64,000 nt of DNA from CAYFPX01 sp964519895 (GTDB lineage Bacteria; Myxococcota_A; UBA796; CAJQPC01). Both the position numbers and the translations under genes were made by a program. Of this stretch, positions 1-9,324 are shown piece by piece. The stretch lies in the NCBI GenBank assembly GCA_964519895.1, contig CAZFLE010000009.1:1-64000 (forward strand). The letters are read 5' to 3'. Under the pieces are notes generated by a model that saw only the letters and a list, made by a program, of their open reading frames with translations, was not told where the DNA came from and ran no database searches. Numbering within the stretch: the first letter of the stretch is position 1; each line of letters opens with the position of its first letter.

Positions 1-374
1 CGCTTCAGGGTGTCGATGAAGCCCTTGAACCAGCCCTGGACCCGCTTGCCGTGCTGGGGCAGCTGGGCGCCCAGCAGGAGCTCGACCTTGCCCTTGAGCA
101 GGGGGTCCTTGTGCAGGGTGCCCAGGAGCGTGGCGTAGAGGCGGAGCACGCTGCGCAGGCCGTCTTCCTCGTCGGTGAGGGCGACGCGCCAGATCAAGAC
201 GTCGCCCCCGTCGGTGGCGATGGTCTTGAGGGCCTCGCCGACGGCGGCCCGGCGGCCAGCGCCCGGGCGGCCCGGCAGGACCAGGGTGCGGCCGGTGCCG
301 GCTGCGGCGGCGTAGAAGTTGTCGCGCACTGGTGCGATGTCAGCGGGGCGAGCGACGAAGGGGGTGTCAGCCAC
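1..374 (-). CDS. AAA/STAND-type ATPase N-terminus (partial)
   Basis: The reading frame runs off the left edge, so only about 124 N-terminal residues are visible. It starts at a GTG (374-372 on the minus strand) with AGGAG five bases upstream. The product begins MADTPFVARPADIAPVR, like the 'FVGRxxElxxL' opening of large AAA/STAND regulators. A glycine-rich LPGRPGAGRRAAV follows in the place of a Walker A loop, but it lacks the canonical GKT/S, so nucleotide binding is doubtful or degenerate. Assignment rests on this N-terminal pattern only. It is divergent from the lipoprotein gene at 495. Confidence 0.55.
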   Translation of the reverse strand, partial: MADTPFVARPADIAPVRDNFYAAAAGTGRTLVLPGRPGAGRRAAVGEALKTIATDGGDVLIWRVALTDEEDGLRSVLRLYATLLGTLHKDPLLKGKVELLLGAQLPQHGKRVQGWFKGFIDTLK

Positions 375-398
375 GGGGGCTCCTGAAGCGATGGGAGA

Positions 399-455
399 GA
401 CCCGGGCGGATAACCCGGGTCCATCCTGGATGCGACAGCCTGACAGCCGCATCCA
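399..455. promoter_or_regulatory. Two palindromes in a divergent intergenic region
   Basis: Two inverted repeats lie between the divergent starts at 374 and 495. The first is GACCCGGG (399-406) and CCCGGGTC (414-421) around a 7-base spacer. The second is TGGATGCG (427-434) and CGCATCCA (448-455) around a 13-base spacer. A TATGGT sequence at 468-473 could be a -10 element for the rightward gene. Operator function is an inference from position and symmetry. Confidence 0.35.
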
Positions 456-494
456 CGGAGCTTCGGTTATGGTCCCCAGGTCCCCGGAGGGCGG

Positions 495-1058
495 ATGCGC
501 CTGCTGTCGATCCCCGTGCTGCTCGTGCCGCTCGCAGGCTGCGAAGCGGACGGCCTGAATCCGGACTGGTACCACTGGGACATCGACGTGGTCGGTGTCG
601 CCGACGACTGCCACGAAGACCCGGTCGGCTTCGCCGACGCCTACACCTACTCTGTGGAGTTCGTCGGCAGCGAGAGCGTCCTGCGCATCGGCGAGGACCC
701 CTTCGCGACCGGTAATTTCGCCGGATGCAAGCTCTCCTATGACTCGGGTGTCGTGCGTGAGGAGCGGGGTGACGGCTCCGAAGAATGGGTCCAGTGGCGG
801 CTCACGTCGACCGACACGGTGATCCGACAAGGCGGGAGCAGTTGCGACATCGAGACCGAGATCTACGAGGGCATCTCCCAGTACGCCTGGTCCGCGACCG
901 ACGGCTGGGATCACCTGGAGCTCGCCTACGAGCCGTCCCAGGTCGACTGGTTCGGATTCGAGACCTTCGAGATCCGGGGTGTGGGCGAAGCCATCGAAGA
1001 GCTGGAGATCGGGTGTGAGTACACCGTCCTCGTCGCCGGTACCTTCGTCACCCTCTGA
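495..1058 (+). CDS. Putative lipoprotein, unknown function
   Basis: 187 residues. The N-terminus MRLLSIPVLLVPLAGC is a lipoprotein signal peptide with an L-A-G-C lipobox (Cys16 lipidated), so the mature protein is predicted to be membrane-anchored and periplasmic or surface-facing. The remainder is acidic and aromatic-rich with further cysteines and no family I recognise. GGAGG lies four bases upstream of the ATG. The 3' end overlaps the start of the MoxR gene by 44 bases, so the two are probably co-transcribed. Confidence 0.75.
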   Translation: MRLLSIPVLLVPLAGCEADGLNPDWYHWDIDVVGVADDCHEDPVGFADAYTYSVEFVGSESVLRIGEDPFATGNFAGCKLSYDSGVVREERGDGSEEWVQWRLTSTDTVIRQGGSSCDIETEIYEGISQYAWSATDGWDHLELAYEPSQVDWFGFETFEIRGVGEAIEELEIGCEYTVLVAGTFVTL

Positions 1059-1974
1059 CGGGGACCCTCGGGTCCTGGCGCTGCGCGACCGCATCGAGCA
1101 GGTCGTGCAGGGCAAGCGTCACGTGGTCGAGCTGGCCCTGGTGGCCGTGCTGGCCCGAGGCCACATCCTGCTCGAAGACGTGCCGGGGGTCGGCAAGACC
1201 ACTCTGGCCCATGCCCTGGCTGGGGCCCTGGGCGGCAGTTTTTCCCGGGTGCAGTTCACCGCCGACCTGCTGCCCTCCGACGTGCTCGGTGTCGCGATCC
1301 TGGACGCGGACCGCCACGACTTCCGCTTCCGGGCCGGCCCGGTGTTCGCCAACGTGGTGCTCGCCGACGAGATCAACCGGGCACCGCCGCGGACCCAGTC
1401 GGCGCTGCTCGAGGCCATGAATGCGGGCCAGGTCAGCGTCGACGGCGTGTCCCGCGCCTTGCCGGACCCCTTCGTGGTGGTCGCGACCCAGAACCCTCAC
1501 GACCACGTGGGCACCTTCCCGCTCCCCGACTCCCAGCTGGACCGCTTCCTGCTGCGCCTGTCGATGGGCTACCCGGACCGGGAGTCCGAGCGGGCGGTGC
1601 TGAGGGCCGGTGGCTACCGCAACATGGCCCTGGCTCCGGCGCTGGGCCCTGGGGAGCTCCAGGTCCTGCTCGACCAGGTCGACACGGTCCAGGTCCACGC
1701 CGACGTCGAAGACGATCTGCTGCGCATCGTCGACCGCTCGCGGTCCGACGCCCGCTTCATCCGCGGTGCCAGCACCCGGGCGGCCGAGGCGCTGTACCGC
1801 TGCGTCAAGGCCCTGGCGACCCTGCACGGCAGGTCCTATGCGTTGCCCGAGGACCTGCGTGCCCTGGTGGCGCCGGTGATGGCCCACCGGGTCGTGGCGC
1901 GGGGTGAGGGCCGCGACGCCGCTGCCCGGGCCCTGACCGAGCTGCTGGACGAGCTCCCGGCCCCCGGGCGGTGA
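1015..1974 (+). CDS. MoxR-family AAA+ ATPase
   Basis: 319 residues. MoxR ATPases are AAA+ chaperone-like proteins that mature or insert partner complexes, often encoded beside DUF58 proteins. Visible motifs are Walker A (EDVPGVGKTT), the family sequence RVQFTADLLPSDVLG, Walker B/sensor (VVLADEINRAPPRTQSALLEAM), sensor 1 (VVATQNP) and a C-terminal lid domain. I chose the GTG at 1015 because GGAG lies at 1004-1007 and the product MSTPSSSPV leads directly into the conserved LRDRIEQVV. An in-frame GTG at 979 is the alternative. The stop overlaps the next start in GTGA. Confidence 0.9.
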   Translation: MSTPSSSPVPSSPSDGDPRVLALRDRIEQVVQGKRHVVELALVAVLARGHILLEDVPGVGKTTLAHALAGALGGSFSRVQFTADLLPSDVLGVAILDADRHDFRFRAGPVFANVVLADEINRAPPRTQSALLEAMNAGQVSVDGVSRALPDPFVVVATQNPHDHVGTFPLPDSQLDRFLLRLSMGYPDRESERAVLRAGGYRNMALAPALGPGELQVLLDQVDTVQVHADVEDDLLRIVDRSRSDARFIRGASTRAAEALYRCVKALATLHGRSYALPEDLRALVAPVMAHRVVARGEGRDAAARALTELLDELPAPGR

Positions 1975-2891
1975 GCGCCGGTCGGATTCAGCGCCGGCAG
2001 CACTTTCGGGTCAAGCCCACCCCCACCGGCTGGTGGTTCCTGGCCGTCATCACCGGTCTGGCCCTGGCGGCCTTGAACACGGGCAACAACCTGCTGTATC
2101 TGTCCCTGGCGGGTCTGCTGGGGCTGATGGTCGTGCAGAACCTGCTGGCCGAGTGGAACCTGCGCGGGATCCGGCTCGGCCGGCGCCTGCCTGCGGACGT
2201 GCACGCCCGAGAGCCTTGCCAGGGCGAGGTGATCGTCGAGAACGAGCGGGCTTGGTTTGCGCTCTACGGGCTCATCGTCGAGGAGGTCAGCCCGGATGGC
2301 CCCCTGGGCACCGCTGCCGTGGCGGTGGTCGATCCCGGCGAAGCGGTGCCGGTGCCCTTCACCTGGCACTTCCCCAGGCGAGGCCGGGTGCCGCTGGAGG
2401 GGCTGCGCATGACGTCGAGCTTCCCCTTCGGTCTGTTCCAGCGGCGCTGGACCGTGCCCCTGCCCGCGGAGCTCGTGGTCTACCCCCACCGGGGCCGGGG
2501 CCGCCGGGCGCCGCTGGGCATCGGCCAGGGGCGGGGCGCGATGAACGCCAGTCGTCGGGGAGGCCGCGGAGAATTCATGGGCCTTCGGCCGTATGTGCCC
2601 GGCGACCCGGTGCGCCTGATCCACTGGCCCACCACAGCGCGCCTGGGCGAGCCGGTGGTGGTCGAGCGGGAGCCGGACCGGGCCGGCGAGGTGCTGGTCG
2701 TGGTCGAGCGGAGCGCCGGCCACATGGAGCGCGAGCTCGCCCGGGCCTGCGGAGAGATCGTGCACCACACCACCCGGGGGCGGACCGTCGGTCTCCAGCT
2801 CCTGGGGCGCCGCTGGCTCCCGGCCCGAGGCAAGCCCCACGTCAGGGCCATGCTGACGGCCTTGGCGCTCGCCGGAGGCGACCCCGCATGA
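1971..2891 (+). CDS. DUF58 domain protein
   Basis: 306 residues. Two hydrophobic segments (about residues 20-60) anchor the protein. The rest matches the DUF58 pattern, including the signature RPYVPGDPVRLIHWPTTARLG near residue 204, which is usually followed by a von Willebrand-A-like fold. DUF58 proteins nearly always sit beside MoxR ATPases, and here the gene also overlaps a transglutaminase gene by four bases (ATGA). The likely role is as a client or partner of the MoxR ATPase in an envelope process, but the biochemical function of the family is not established. Confidence 0.9.
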   Translation: MSAGRIQRRQHFRVKPTPTGWWFLAVITGLALAALNTGNNLLYLSLAGLLGLMVVQNLLAEWNLRGIRLGRRLPADVHAREPCQGEVIVENERAWFALYGLIVEEVSPDGPLGTAAVAVVDPGEAVPVPFTWHFPRRGRVPLEGLRMTSSFPFGLFQRRWTVPLPAELVVYPHRGRGRRAPLGIGQGRGAMNASRRGGRGEFMGLRPYVPGDPVRLIHWPTTARLGEPVVVEREPDRAGEVLVVVERSAGHMERELARACGEIVHHTTRGRTVGLQLLGRRWLPARGKPHVRAMLTALALAGGDPA

Positions 2892-4891
2892 GGAGAGACG
2901 GGCCTCGCCTTCGGCGTGCAGCGGCGTGGACCGTTCGGCTGCTGATGGTCTTGGGACTGTTGAGCCTGGCCCCCAAGGGCGGCGTGCCGACGCTGACGTC
3001 CGTCGGTGGCCTTGCCCTGATGGCCCTGGGCTGGGTCGTGGCCCGCCCGGCCCGGTGGCAGACCGGCTGGCGGCTGGCGAACGCCGCTGCGGCGGTGCTG
3101 GCCCTGGTCCTGGTCTTCCTCTTCGCCCGCCCTTGGGGCGAGGTGGCGATGCTGTTGGTGGTCTATCTGCTGGTCCACCGCGCCTGGACCGCCCAGGCGC
3201 CTCAGGACCATCGGGTGGCGTTGCTCCTGTCCTACCTGGTCATCCTGCTGGGCTCGACCCTGAGCGACTCCCCTTGGCTGGCCCCACTCCACGTCGGCAT
3301 GGTCTCGCTCTTGCCCCTGGCCCTGCTGCTGCTGCACACCTGGGACGTCGACACGCTCCGTCCGGCCCGGGGCGCGTCGCTCTTCACGCCGCGCCGGGCG
3401 TCGGGGCTCGTGGCGACCGGTGTGGCGCTGCTGCTGGTCTCGGCCGGGGTCTTCCTCTCGCTGCCCCGGCTCCAGGCCGGCGCGATGGCGCGATGGGGCG
3501 CGGCCAGCTCGGTGTCCGGCTTCTCCGACCAGGTGCGCCTGGGGGATCTGGGCGCCATCCAGACCAACCCGACCCCCGTGATGGAGGTCGAGGCGGTCCC
3601 CGTCGGAGGCGACCAGGCGCTGGGCCCCCCCCTGCGCATGCGCGGCGTGGCCCTGGATGCCTTCGACGGGGAGTCCTGGCGGCGCAGCGGGCTGCTGGTC
3701 CCGTGGCGGGTGCCCGAGCAGCCCCGGACGATGCAGGGCGGGGACATCGTCCAGGACGTCCTGCTGGAGCCGCTGGGTGAGCGCATCCTATTCGGCTTGT
3801 CCAGGGTGCTCGCGATGCGCACCGACGGGATGCACCTGTTGGGCCATGCGCCCGGAAATGTGCGGCACCTGGGCGAGCCCCGGCGCTTGTCCTACCGGGT
3901 CTGGTCCCGGCCCCAGGTCGACGGCCCGGAGCAGCTCCGGTCGGCCAGTCGCGGCGCTCCGCTCAACCGACGGGGGCAGCGCCACTTCACCCGGCTCCCG
4001 CCCGAGCTCGATCCGAACGTGCGAGCACTGGCCGAGCGCGTCGCCGGCTCCCAGCCCACGCCGTACGACAAGGCCCAGGCGCTCGAGGCCTACCTGCAAG
4101 ACAACTTCACCTACACCGACGTGCCCGAGGCCGGCAGCCTGGGCTTGCCGCTGTCGGACTTCCTGTTCGAGACCCGGCGGGGCCACTGCGAGTACTTCGC
4201 CACGGCCCTGGCGGTGATGCTGCGCTCCCTCGACGTGCCGTCCATCGTGGTCAACGGCTTCTACGGCGGCGAGTGGAACGACGTCACGGGGTTCGTGACC
4301 CTGCGTCAGTCCGACGCCCACAGCTGGGTCGAGGCCTACCTGGGCGGCGCCGGTTGGGTGACCTTTGACGCGACCCCCCAGGCGGTCGCTTCGCCCAGCG
4401 CCTCCTGGCTCTCCCAGCTGGGGGACGCCGCGACCCGGGCCTGGCGTCAGCAGGTCGTGGATTTTGACCTGGGAGACCAGCTGGCCCTGTTGAACCTCCC
4501 GGACTTCAACGCCGGCGCCAGCGTGGGCTGGGCGCCCGCGGCCCCCCTGGTGCCGGTGGGGGCGTTGCTGGTCCTGGTGGGGGTGCTGCCGAGCCTGGTG
4601 CGGAGCCTGCTCCTGCGGCCGCGCAACCAGACCCGCCGCCAGGGCGTGGAAGGGCTCCTGCAGCGGGCCTGGGGGCTGGTGGACAAGCGCGGCTATGCGG
4701 TGCCCCGAGGTCTCCCGCCGGCCGCCGCAGCGGACTGGCTGGTCGCTCGGGCCGGTCCGGCAGCGGTGCCGCTCCAGGAGCTGGCGAGCTGTCACTACCG
4801 GGTCCGCTACGCCGGCGAAGACGAAGCGAGCCTGCTGCCAGAGGCCCGCCAGCACCTGGCATCGCTCAAGGGACTGCCCCGCGCCGGTTGA
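2888..4891 (+). CDS. Transglutaminase-like membrane protein (TgpA type)
   Basis: 667 residues. The N-terminal third holds several hydrophobic helices in the DUF3488-like arrangement of TgpA proteins. A periplasmic transglutaminase core follows with the full Cys-His-Asp triad: RRGHCEYFATALAVML (Cys434), DAHSWVEAYL and WVTFDATP. A further membrane segment (about 550-575) and a DUF4129-like cytoplasmic tail complete the protein. The ATG overlaps the DUF58 stop as ATGA. The MoxR/DUF58/TgpA order is a widespread conserved operon. Substrate is unknown. Confidence 0.9.
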   Translation: MRRDGPRLRRAAAWTVRLLMVLGLLSLAPKGGVPTLTSVGGLALMALGWVVARPARWQTGWRLANAAAAVLALVLVFLFARPWGEVAMLLVVYLLVHRAWTAQAPQDHRVALLLSYLVILLGSTLSDSPWLAPLHVGMVSLLPLALLLLHTWDVDTLRPARGASLFTPRRASGLVATGVALLLVSAGVFLSLPRLQAGAMARWGAASSVSGFSDQVRLGDLGAIQTNPTPVMEVEAVPVGGDQALGPPLRMRGVALDAFDGESWRRSGLLVPWRVPEQPRTMQGGDIVQDVLLEPLGERILFGLSRVLAMRTDGMHLLGHAPGNVRHLGEPRRLSYRVWSRPQVDGPEQLRSASRGAPLNRRGQRHFTRLPPELDPNVRALAERVAGSQPTPYDKAQALEAYLQDNFTYTDVPEAGSLGLPLSDFLFETRRGHCEYFATALAVMLRSLDVPSIVVNGFYGGEWNDVTGFVTLRQSDAHSWVEAYLGGAGWVTFDATPQAVASPSASWLSQLGDAATRAWRQQVVDFDLGDQLALLNLPDFNAGASVGWAPAAPLVPVGALLVLVGVLPSLVRSLLLRPRNQTRRQGVEGLLQRAWGLVDKRGYAVPRGLPPAAAADWLVARAGPAAVPLQELASCHYRVRYAGEDEASLLPEARQHLASLKGLPRAG

Positions 4892-4944
4892 CGGGGGGTG
4901 TCGGGGGCGGGTAGTTGTGCCGCTCTCAGGGTCAGAGGGTTGGT

Positions 4945-6501
4945 TTGGACAGTCTCGAATTGAAGGCTCGGCTCACGCTGGGCGACGTCCTGCGCAAGAC
5001 TGCCGCGGAAGGCCCGGATCGACCTGCGCTGTTGGGCGACCAGCGCCAGCTGACCTATGGCGAGCTCGACGCCGAGGTGGACCGGCTCGCCAACCTGCTG
5101 ATCAGCGTGGGCGTGGCCAAGGGCGACGCCGTGGGCTTCCTGCTCACCAAGCGGCCCGAAGTGTCCATCGGCTTCCTGGCCTGTGCGCGCATCGGCGCCA
5201 TCATGGCGCCGGTCAATTTCAAGCTCCACCCGGACCACCTGCGGGACCAGTTCGAGACCGCGAACATCCGCACGGTGTTCGTGGAGAAGCAGTTCGATCC
5301 GCTCCTCAAGGGCCTGCTGCCGGTGCTGGGCGACCCCCGCCGCATCATCTATGTGGGCCAGCCGGGCAAGCACGGCGAGACCCACTACGGCGAGAACACC
5401 GGCTTTCCGGCCCAGGACCCCGGCGTCAGCGTCTCTGTGGACGACGTCTGCTACTACAACTACACGTCGGGCACGACCGGTCGGCCCAAGGGCGCGATGG
5501 CGACCCACCGGCACATCAACGCCAATGGCCTGACCGCCTTCGATCGGCCGGGCCACGACGGCCTGGGCTTCACCGAGCGCCACGTCTTCCTGGGCATGTT
5601 CTCGGTCTTCGCCCACCCCCACGAGCTCTTCCACCGCTCGATCCTGTGTGGCGGTGCCTTCGTGATCATGGACTCCCTGTCCCCGCGGGTGATCGCCCAG
5701 ACCATCGAGCGGTTCCGGGTCACGTGGATGATGGCCGTGCCCAGCTTCTACGAGATGCTGCTGGACCACGCCGACGACGGGGGCTCGGACCTGTCGGCGC
5801 TGGAGATCCTGGAGAGCGGTGGCGCCTTCGTGACCAGTGAGACCCTGCACCGCCTGGAGCAGCGCTTCGGGGCCAGCTTCATGCCCGTGTGGGGGTCGAC
5901 CGAGACCACCGGCGTGGCCATCGCCTTGCGGCCCGACCGCACCCGGCGGCCCGGGTGCACCGGCCTGCCGGTCCAGGGCTACGAGATCCGCATCGTGGAC
6001 ACCCAGGGCCGCGACGTGCCCACCGGCGACGTGGGCGAGATGATCGTGCGCGGCGACGCGGTGGTCAGCGGCTACGTGAACAACGCCGAGGAGACAGCGC
6101 TGCTGTTCCGGGACGGCTGGTACTGGACCCGGGACCTCATGCGTCGCGCCGACGACGGGTACATCGAGTTCATCGGGCGCCGGTCCGAGATGCTCAAGAT
6201 CGGCGGCATCCGGGTCTACCCCCTGGAGATCGAGCGGGTGCTGATGACCCACCCCGACGTGCGAACTGCGGTGGTGGTGCGGGCCGAGGAGCGGATCCGG
6301 GGCGAGATCGCCCGGGCCGTCGTGCAGTTGGCCCCCGGGTCCACCCTCACGGTGCCCCGCCTGCGGCGCTATTGCCGCGATCGGCTGGCGGTCTACAAGG
6401 TGCCCAGGCTGATCGAGTTCTGGCCGGAGATCCCGCTGATGGCCAACGGCAAGATCGACAAGAAGGCCGTGCTGGCCGTGCCGCCCAAGCAGCCCCGATG
6501 A
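4945..6501 (+). CDS. Class I adenylate-forming acyl-CoA/AMP ligase
   Basis: 518 residues. ANL-superfamily enzymes activate a carboxylate with ATP to an acyl adenylate and usually pass it to CoA. Motifs seen are the phosphate-binding loop YNYTSGTTGRPKGAM, WGSTETTG (A5), the WYWTRDLMRR region with GRRSEMLKIGG hinge (A8) and the catalytic C-terminal NGKIDKKAV lysine region (A10). I chose the TTG at 4945 (MDSLELKARLTLG) because AGAGGG lies five bases upstream; an in-frame TTG at 4915 is possible. It overlaps the following acyltransferase gene by four bases, which suggests it supplies activated acyl chains to it (inference). Confidence 0.88.
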   Translation: MDSLELKARLTLGDVLRKTAAEGPDRPALLGDQRQLTYGELDAEVDRLANLLISVGVAKGDAVGFLLTKRPEVSIGFLACARIGAIMAPVNFKLHPDHLRDQFETANIRTVFVEKQFDPLLKGLLPVLGDPRRIIYVGQPGKHGETHYGENTGFPAQDPGVSVSVDDVCYYNYTSGTTGRPKGAMATHRHINANGLTAFDRPGHDGLGFTERHVFLGMFSVFAHPHELFHRSILCGGAFVIMDSLSPRVIAQTIERFRVTWMMAVPSFYEMLLDHADDGGSDLSALEILESGGAFVTSETLHRLEQRFGASFMPVWGSTETTGVAIALRPDRTRRPGCTGLPVQGYEIRIVDTQGRDVPTGDVGEMIVRGDAVVSGYVNNAEETALLFRDGWYWTRDLMRRADDGYIEFIGRRSEMLKIGGIRVYPLEIERVLMTHPDVRTAVVVRAEERIRGEIARAVVQLAPGSTLTVPRLRRYCRDRLAVYKVPRLIEFWPEIPLMANGKIDKKAVLAVPPKQPR

Positions 6502-7580
6502 CGAGCGAGGAGCCCGTGGGAGGCACGGGAAGGCCCCCCCTCAAGCTCCTGGTCAAGGACCTGGGAGGGCTGGCGATCTACTACCCGGGGCAGGCCCTCG
6601 TCTCCAAGGCGCCCCGAGGCCTGCTGGACCGGGTGGCGACGCTGGGCGGGGACCTGGTGCGCACCCTGGGCACAGACGACATCTCCCAGGCTGCCGAAGA
6701 GCTCCGGCTGACCTTTGGGGACCGCGCCATGCCCCGGGCGCCAGACGACATCGTGAGAGACGCCTGGCGCCTGAACATGTTCAACGAGCTGGAGGTGCTG
6801 CGGTACCCCCACATGAACCCGGACACCATCGACCAGTACTGCACCATCGAGGGCCTGGAGCACCTGGACGCCGCCCTGGCCCGCGGCAAGGGCGCGGTCA
6901 TCCTGATCGGCCACTACGGCGCCAACCAGATGATCATGCCGGCGCTGGGCCACAAGGGCTACCCGATGAACCAGCTTTCGGCGCCGCCTCCGGTGTGGGC
7001 CGACATCCTGCGCGAGACCCGCACCACCCCCCTCTGGGAGCGTGTGCTGGGCCGGCGCTGGGAACTGGAGCAGCGCCTGCCGGTCCAACACATCAACGTG
7101 TTCAAGTTCCTGCGACCGGCCTTTCAGTGCCTGCGTGACAACCAGGTCCTGGGCCTGGCCTTTGACGGGGGCGGCGGCAAGAAGTGGACCCGAGTGAGGC
7201 TGGTCGAGCGCTGGGCCAACGTGTCGACCCAGCCCATCCAGCTCGTGCGCAAGACCGGCGCCGCGCTGCTGCCCACGTTGGTGGTCCGGGAACCTGGCGA
7301 GGACCGGCACCGCATGGTCATCACGCCGGCGCTGCCGTACCAGAAGCGCTCGGACCGGGCCGACGAGATCCAGGTGAACATGCAGGCCTTTGCCGACGTG
7401 TTCAGCGAGTGGGTCGTGCGCTACCCCGAGCAGTACCTCTACTTCCTCCTGCTCCGCCGGCGTGTGCGGGCGAGCGACGTGATGCCCTACTTCGACGACT
7501 ACCCGGCGCTCGAGGGCCAGCGGCAGATGACCGCAGAAGAGGCCCAGGCGCACCTGAAGGCAGCGGGTGAACGGACCTGA
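6498..7580 (+). CDS. LpxL/HtrB-like acyltransferase
   Basis: 360 residues. The central region resembles Kdo-lipid-A acyltransferases and relatives: an alternating ARGKGAVILIGHYGANQM segment followed by ALGHKGYPMNQL and a basic patch. In classical LpxL enzymes the catalytic motif is HX4(D/E); here it reads His139-YGAN-Gln144, so the acid is replaced by Gln, exactly as in the paralogue at 59436. It starts at an ATG overlapping the ligase stop (ATGA). Membrane-associated acyl transfer to a lipid or sugar is likely; the acceptor is unknown. Confidence 0.8.
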   Translation: MTSEEPVGGTGRPPLKLLVKDLGGLAIYYPGQALVSKAPRGLLDRVATLGGDLVRTLGTDDISQAAEELRLTFGDRAMPRAPDDIVRDAWRLNMFNELEVLRYPHMNPDTIDQYCTIEGLEHLDAALARGKGAVILIGHYGANQMIMPALGHKGYPMNQLSAPPPVWADILRETRTTPLWERVLGRRWELEQRLPVQHINVFKFLRPAFQCLRDNQVLGLAFDGGGGKKWTRVRLVERWANVSTQPIQLVRKTGAALLPTLVVREPGEDRHRMVITPALPYQKRSDRADEIQVNMQAFADVFSEWVVRYPEQYLYFLLLRRRVRASDVMPYFDDYPALEGQRQMTAEEAQAHLKAAGERT

Positions 7581-9324
7581 CGAACGTGCCGGCCTGGTCC
7601 GGATCGCCGTGCTGCTGGGTGTGGTCTCCGGGACGCTGGAGGTCGCCCTGAGGGCCGAGCCGCGCCTGGGCCTGGGCGTGGGCGAGACAGCGGTCTGGCT
7701 GGGGCTCGCGGTCGGGAGTGGGCTGGCGGTGACCCTGCCCGCCGCCGTGATCGCTCGCTGGCTGCCCCGCTCCGGGGGCTGGGTCCTCGCCGCCGTGCTC
7801 GCGCTGCACGCCGCGCTGTACTACCGCTTCGAGGTGGTGCTGAACCAGTTCGTGCGGGACCCGCGGGTCTGGGGAGGCCTGCTGGCCATCGCGTTCGGGT
7901 GCCTGGTCCTGGGCCTGGCCCTGGCTCCTTGGCTCCGAAGCCTCGTGCGTCCCTTGGTGGCCGTCGGGTTGTTGGCGGTGCCCGTGGGCTTCTTGCGGGC
8001 GAACCCGGGGCTGGCCGACCGCGGCGGGGACGGGCCCAACGTGCTGCTGGTGACCCTGGACACGACCCGGCCCGACCGGCTGGGCATCTACGGGGGTCCG
8101 GCGGCGACCCCTGTGCTCGATCAGCTCGGCCGGAACGGCGCGGTGTTCGACCAGGCCATCGCGCCAGCCCCCCTCACCGAGCCCTCCCATCTGTCGCTGC
8201 TGACCGGCCAGCCGACCTCGACCACCGGGGTGCGCACCAACGCCACGGCCCTTGGAGACCGCCCCGAGCTGATGTCCCGTCGGCTGCAAGACGCCGGCTG
8301 GACCACCGGCGGCTTCGTGTCCGGCTTCCCGCTGCACGGCAAGTGGGGCTGGACCCAGGGCTTCGACGTCTACGACGACGACTTTGGCCCGGTGCCCGGC
8401 CTGCACCGCCTCTCCCTGGTCAAGCTCTACGAGCAGCTCTTCCTGCCGGGCAACACGCTGCGCGAGCGGGTAGGGGACCGGACCACCCGCCGGGCCACCG
8501 CCTTCCTGGACCAGGTCGAGGGCCCGTGGTTCGCCTGGGTCCACCTGTTCGACGCCCACGGCCCCTACGAGGCGCCCGGGACCGACGTCATGACCGCGCC
8601 CAGGGACGGCACGCCGCTGGCGCTGCCCGCCTACTGGCCCCCGCCCCACCGGGCCGTGACGTCGACCGAATGGCTGCTCGACGCCTACGACGCCGAGATC
8701 GCCTTTGCCGATCAGCTGCTGGGTGAGCTGGTGGCCGCCGTCGAGGCACGGGGTGAGCTGGACGACACGCTGATCGTCGTCACGGCGGACCACGGCGAGT
8801 CGCTGACCGAGCACGACTACCTCTTCGATCACGGGGACTACCTGTACGACGCGTCGCTGCGCATCCCGCTCGTGGTGCACGGGCCCGGGGTCCAGTCGGG
8901 TACCCGCGTCGCCTGTCAGGTCCGCCTGTACGACGTGGGCTCCACCCTGTTCGAGTCCGCTGGGCTCGACCCGTCGCCCGCCCAAGGCCGGTCCCTGTGG
9001 CAGGACCTGCGGGGCGGCGCCTGCGAGGACCGGCCGGCGCTGTCGAGCACCATTGCAGCCCGCTTCGTCGATGACCCCCCCACCGACTGGAGCCTGCGGT
9101 CCGAAGGTTGGAAGGTCATCCACCACGGCGCTGGCGGGGCGGAGCTCTACGAACTGGGACCAGACCCGGACGAGGCGCGGGACCTGAGCGGGACCTTCGT
9201 CGACCGCCTGGCCGAGCTGGAGTCGGCACTCCAGCAAGAGCTCCTGGGCGCAGCCGAAGGGGTGGCACCCCAGCGGGATGCCGCGACCGTCGATGCCCTG
9301 AAGGCCCTGGGGTACATCGAGTGA
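7567..9324 (+). CDS. Membrane-anchored sulfatase-fold protein
   Basis: 585 residues. About four hydrophobic helices (residues 10-145) precede an alkaline-phosphatase-superfamily hydrolase domain. Metal-ligand motifs are visible: VLLVTLDTTRPD (Asp165) and VTADHGESLTEHD. The position of the sulfatase formylglycine motif C-x-P-S-R reads T-E-P-S-H (Thr204 to His208), so it cannot be a classical formylglycine sulfatase. A Thr nucleophile, as in phosphoglycerol or phosphoethanolamine transferases, is plausible. The protein ends KALGYIE. The GTG start overlaps the acyltransferase gene by 14 bases. Confidence 0.85.
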   Translation: MNGPDERAGLVRIAVLLGVVSGTLEVALRAEPRLGLGVGETAVWLGLAVGSGLAVTLPAAVIARWLPRSGGWVLAAVLALHAALYYRFEVVLNQFVRDPRVWGGLLAIAFGCLVLGLALAPWLRSLVRPLVAVGLLAVPVGFLRANPGLADRGGDGPNVLLVTLDTTRPDRLGIYGGPAATPVLDQLGRNGAVFDQAIAPAPLTEPSHLSLLTGQPTSTTGVRTNATALGDRPELMSRRLQDAGWTTGGFVSGFPLHGKWGWTQGFDVYDDDFGPVPGLHRLSLVKLYEQLFLPGNTLRERVGDRTTRRATAFLDQVEGPWFAWVHLFDAHGPYEAPGTDVMTAPRDGTPLALPAYWPPPHRAVTSTEWLLDAYDAEIAFADQLLGELVAAVEARGELDDTLIVVTADHGESLTEHDYLFDHGDYLYDASLRIPLVVHGPGVQSGTRVACQVRLYDVGSTLFESAGLDPSPAQGRSLWQDLRGGACEDRPALSSTIAARFVDDPPTDWSLRSEGWKVIHHGAGGAELYELGPDPDEARDLSGTFVDRLAELESALQQELLGAAEGVAPQRDAATVDALKALGYIE

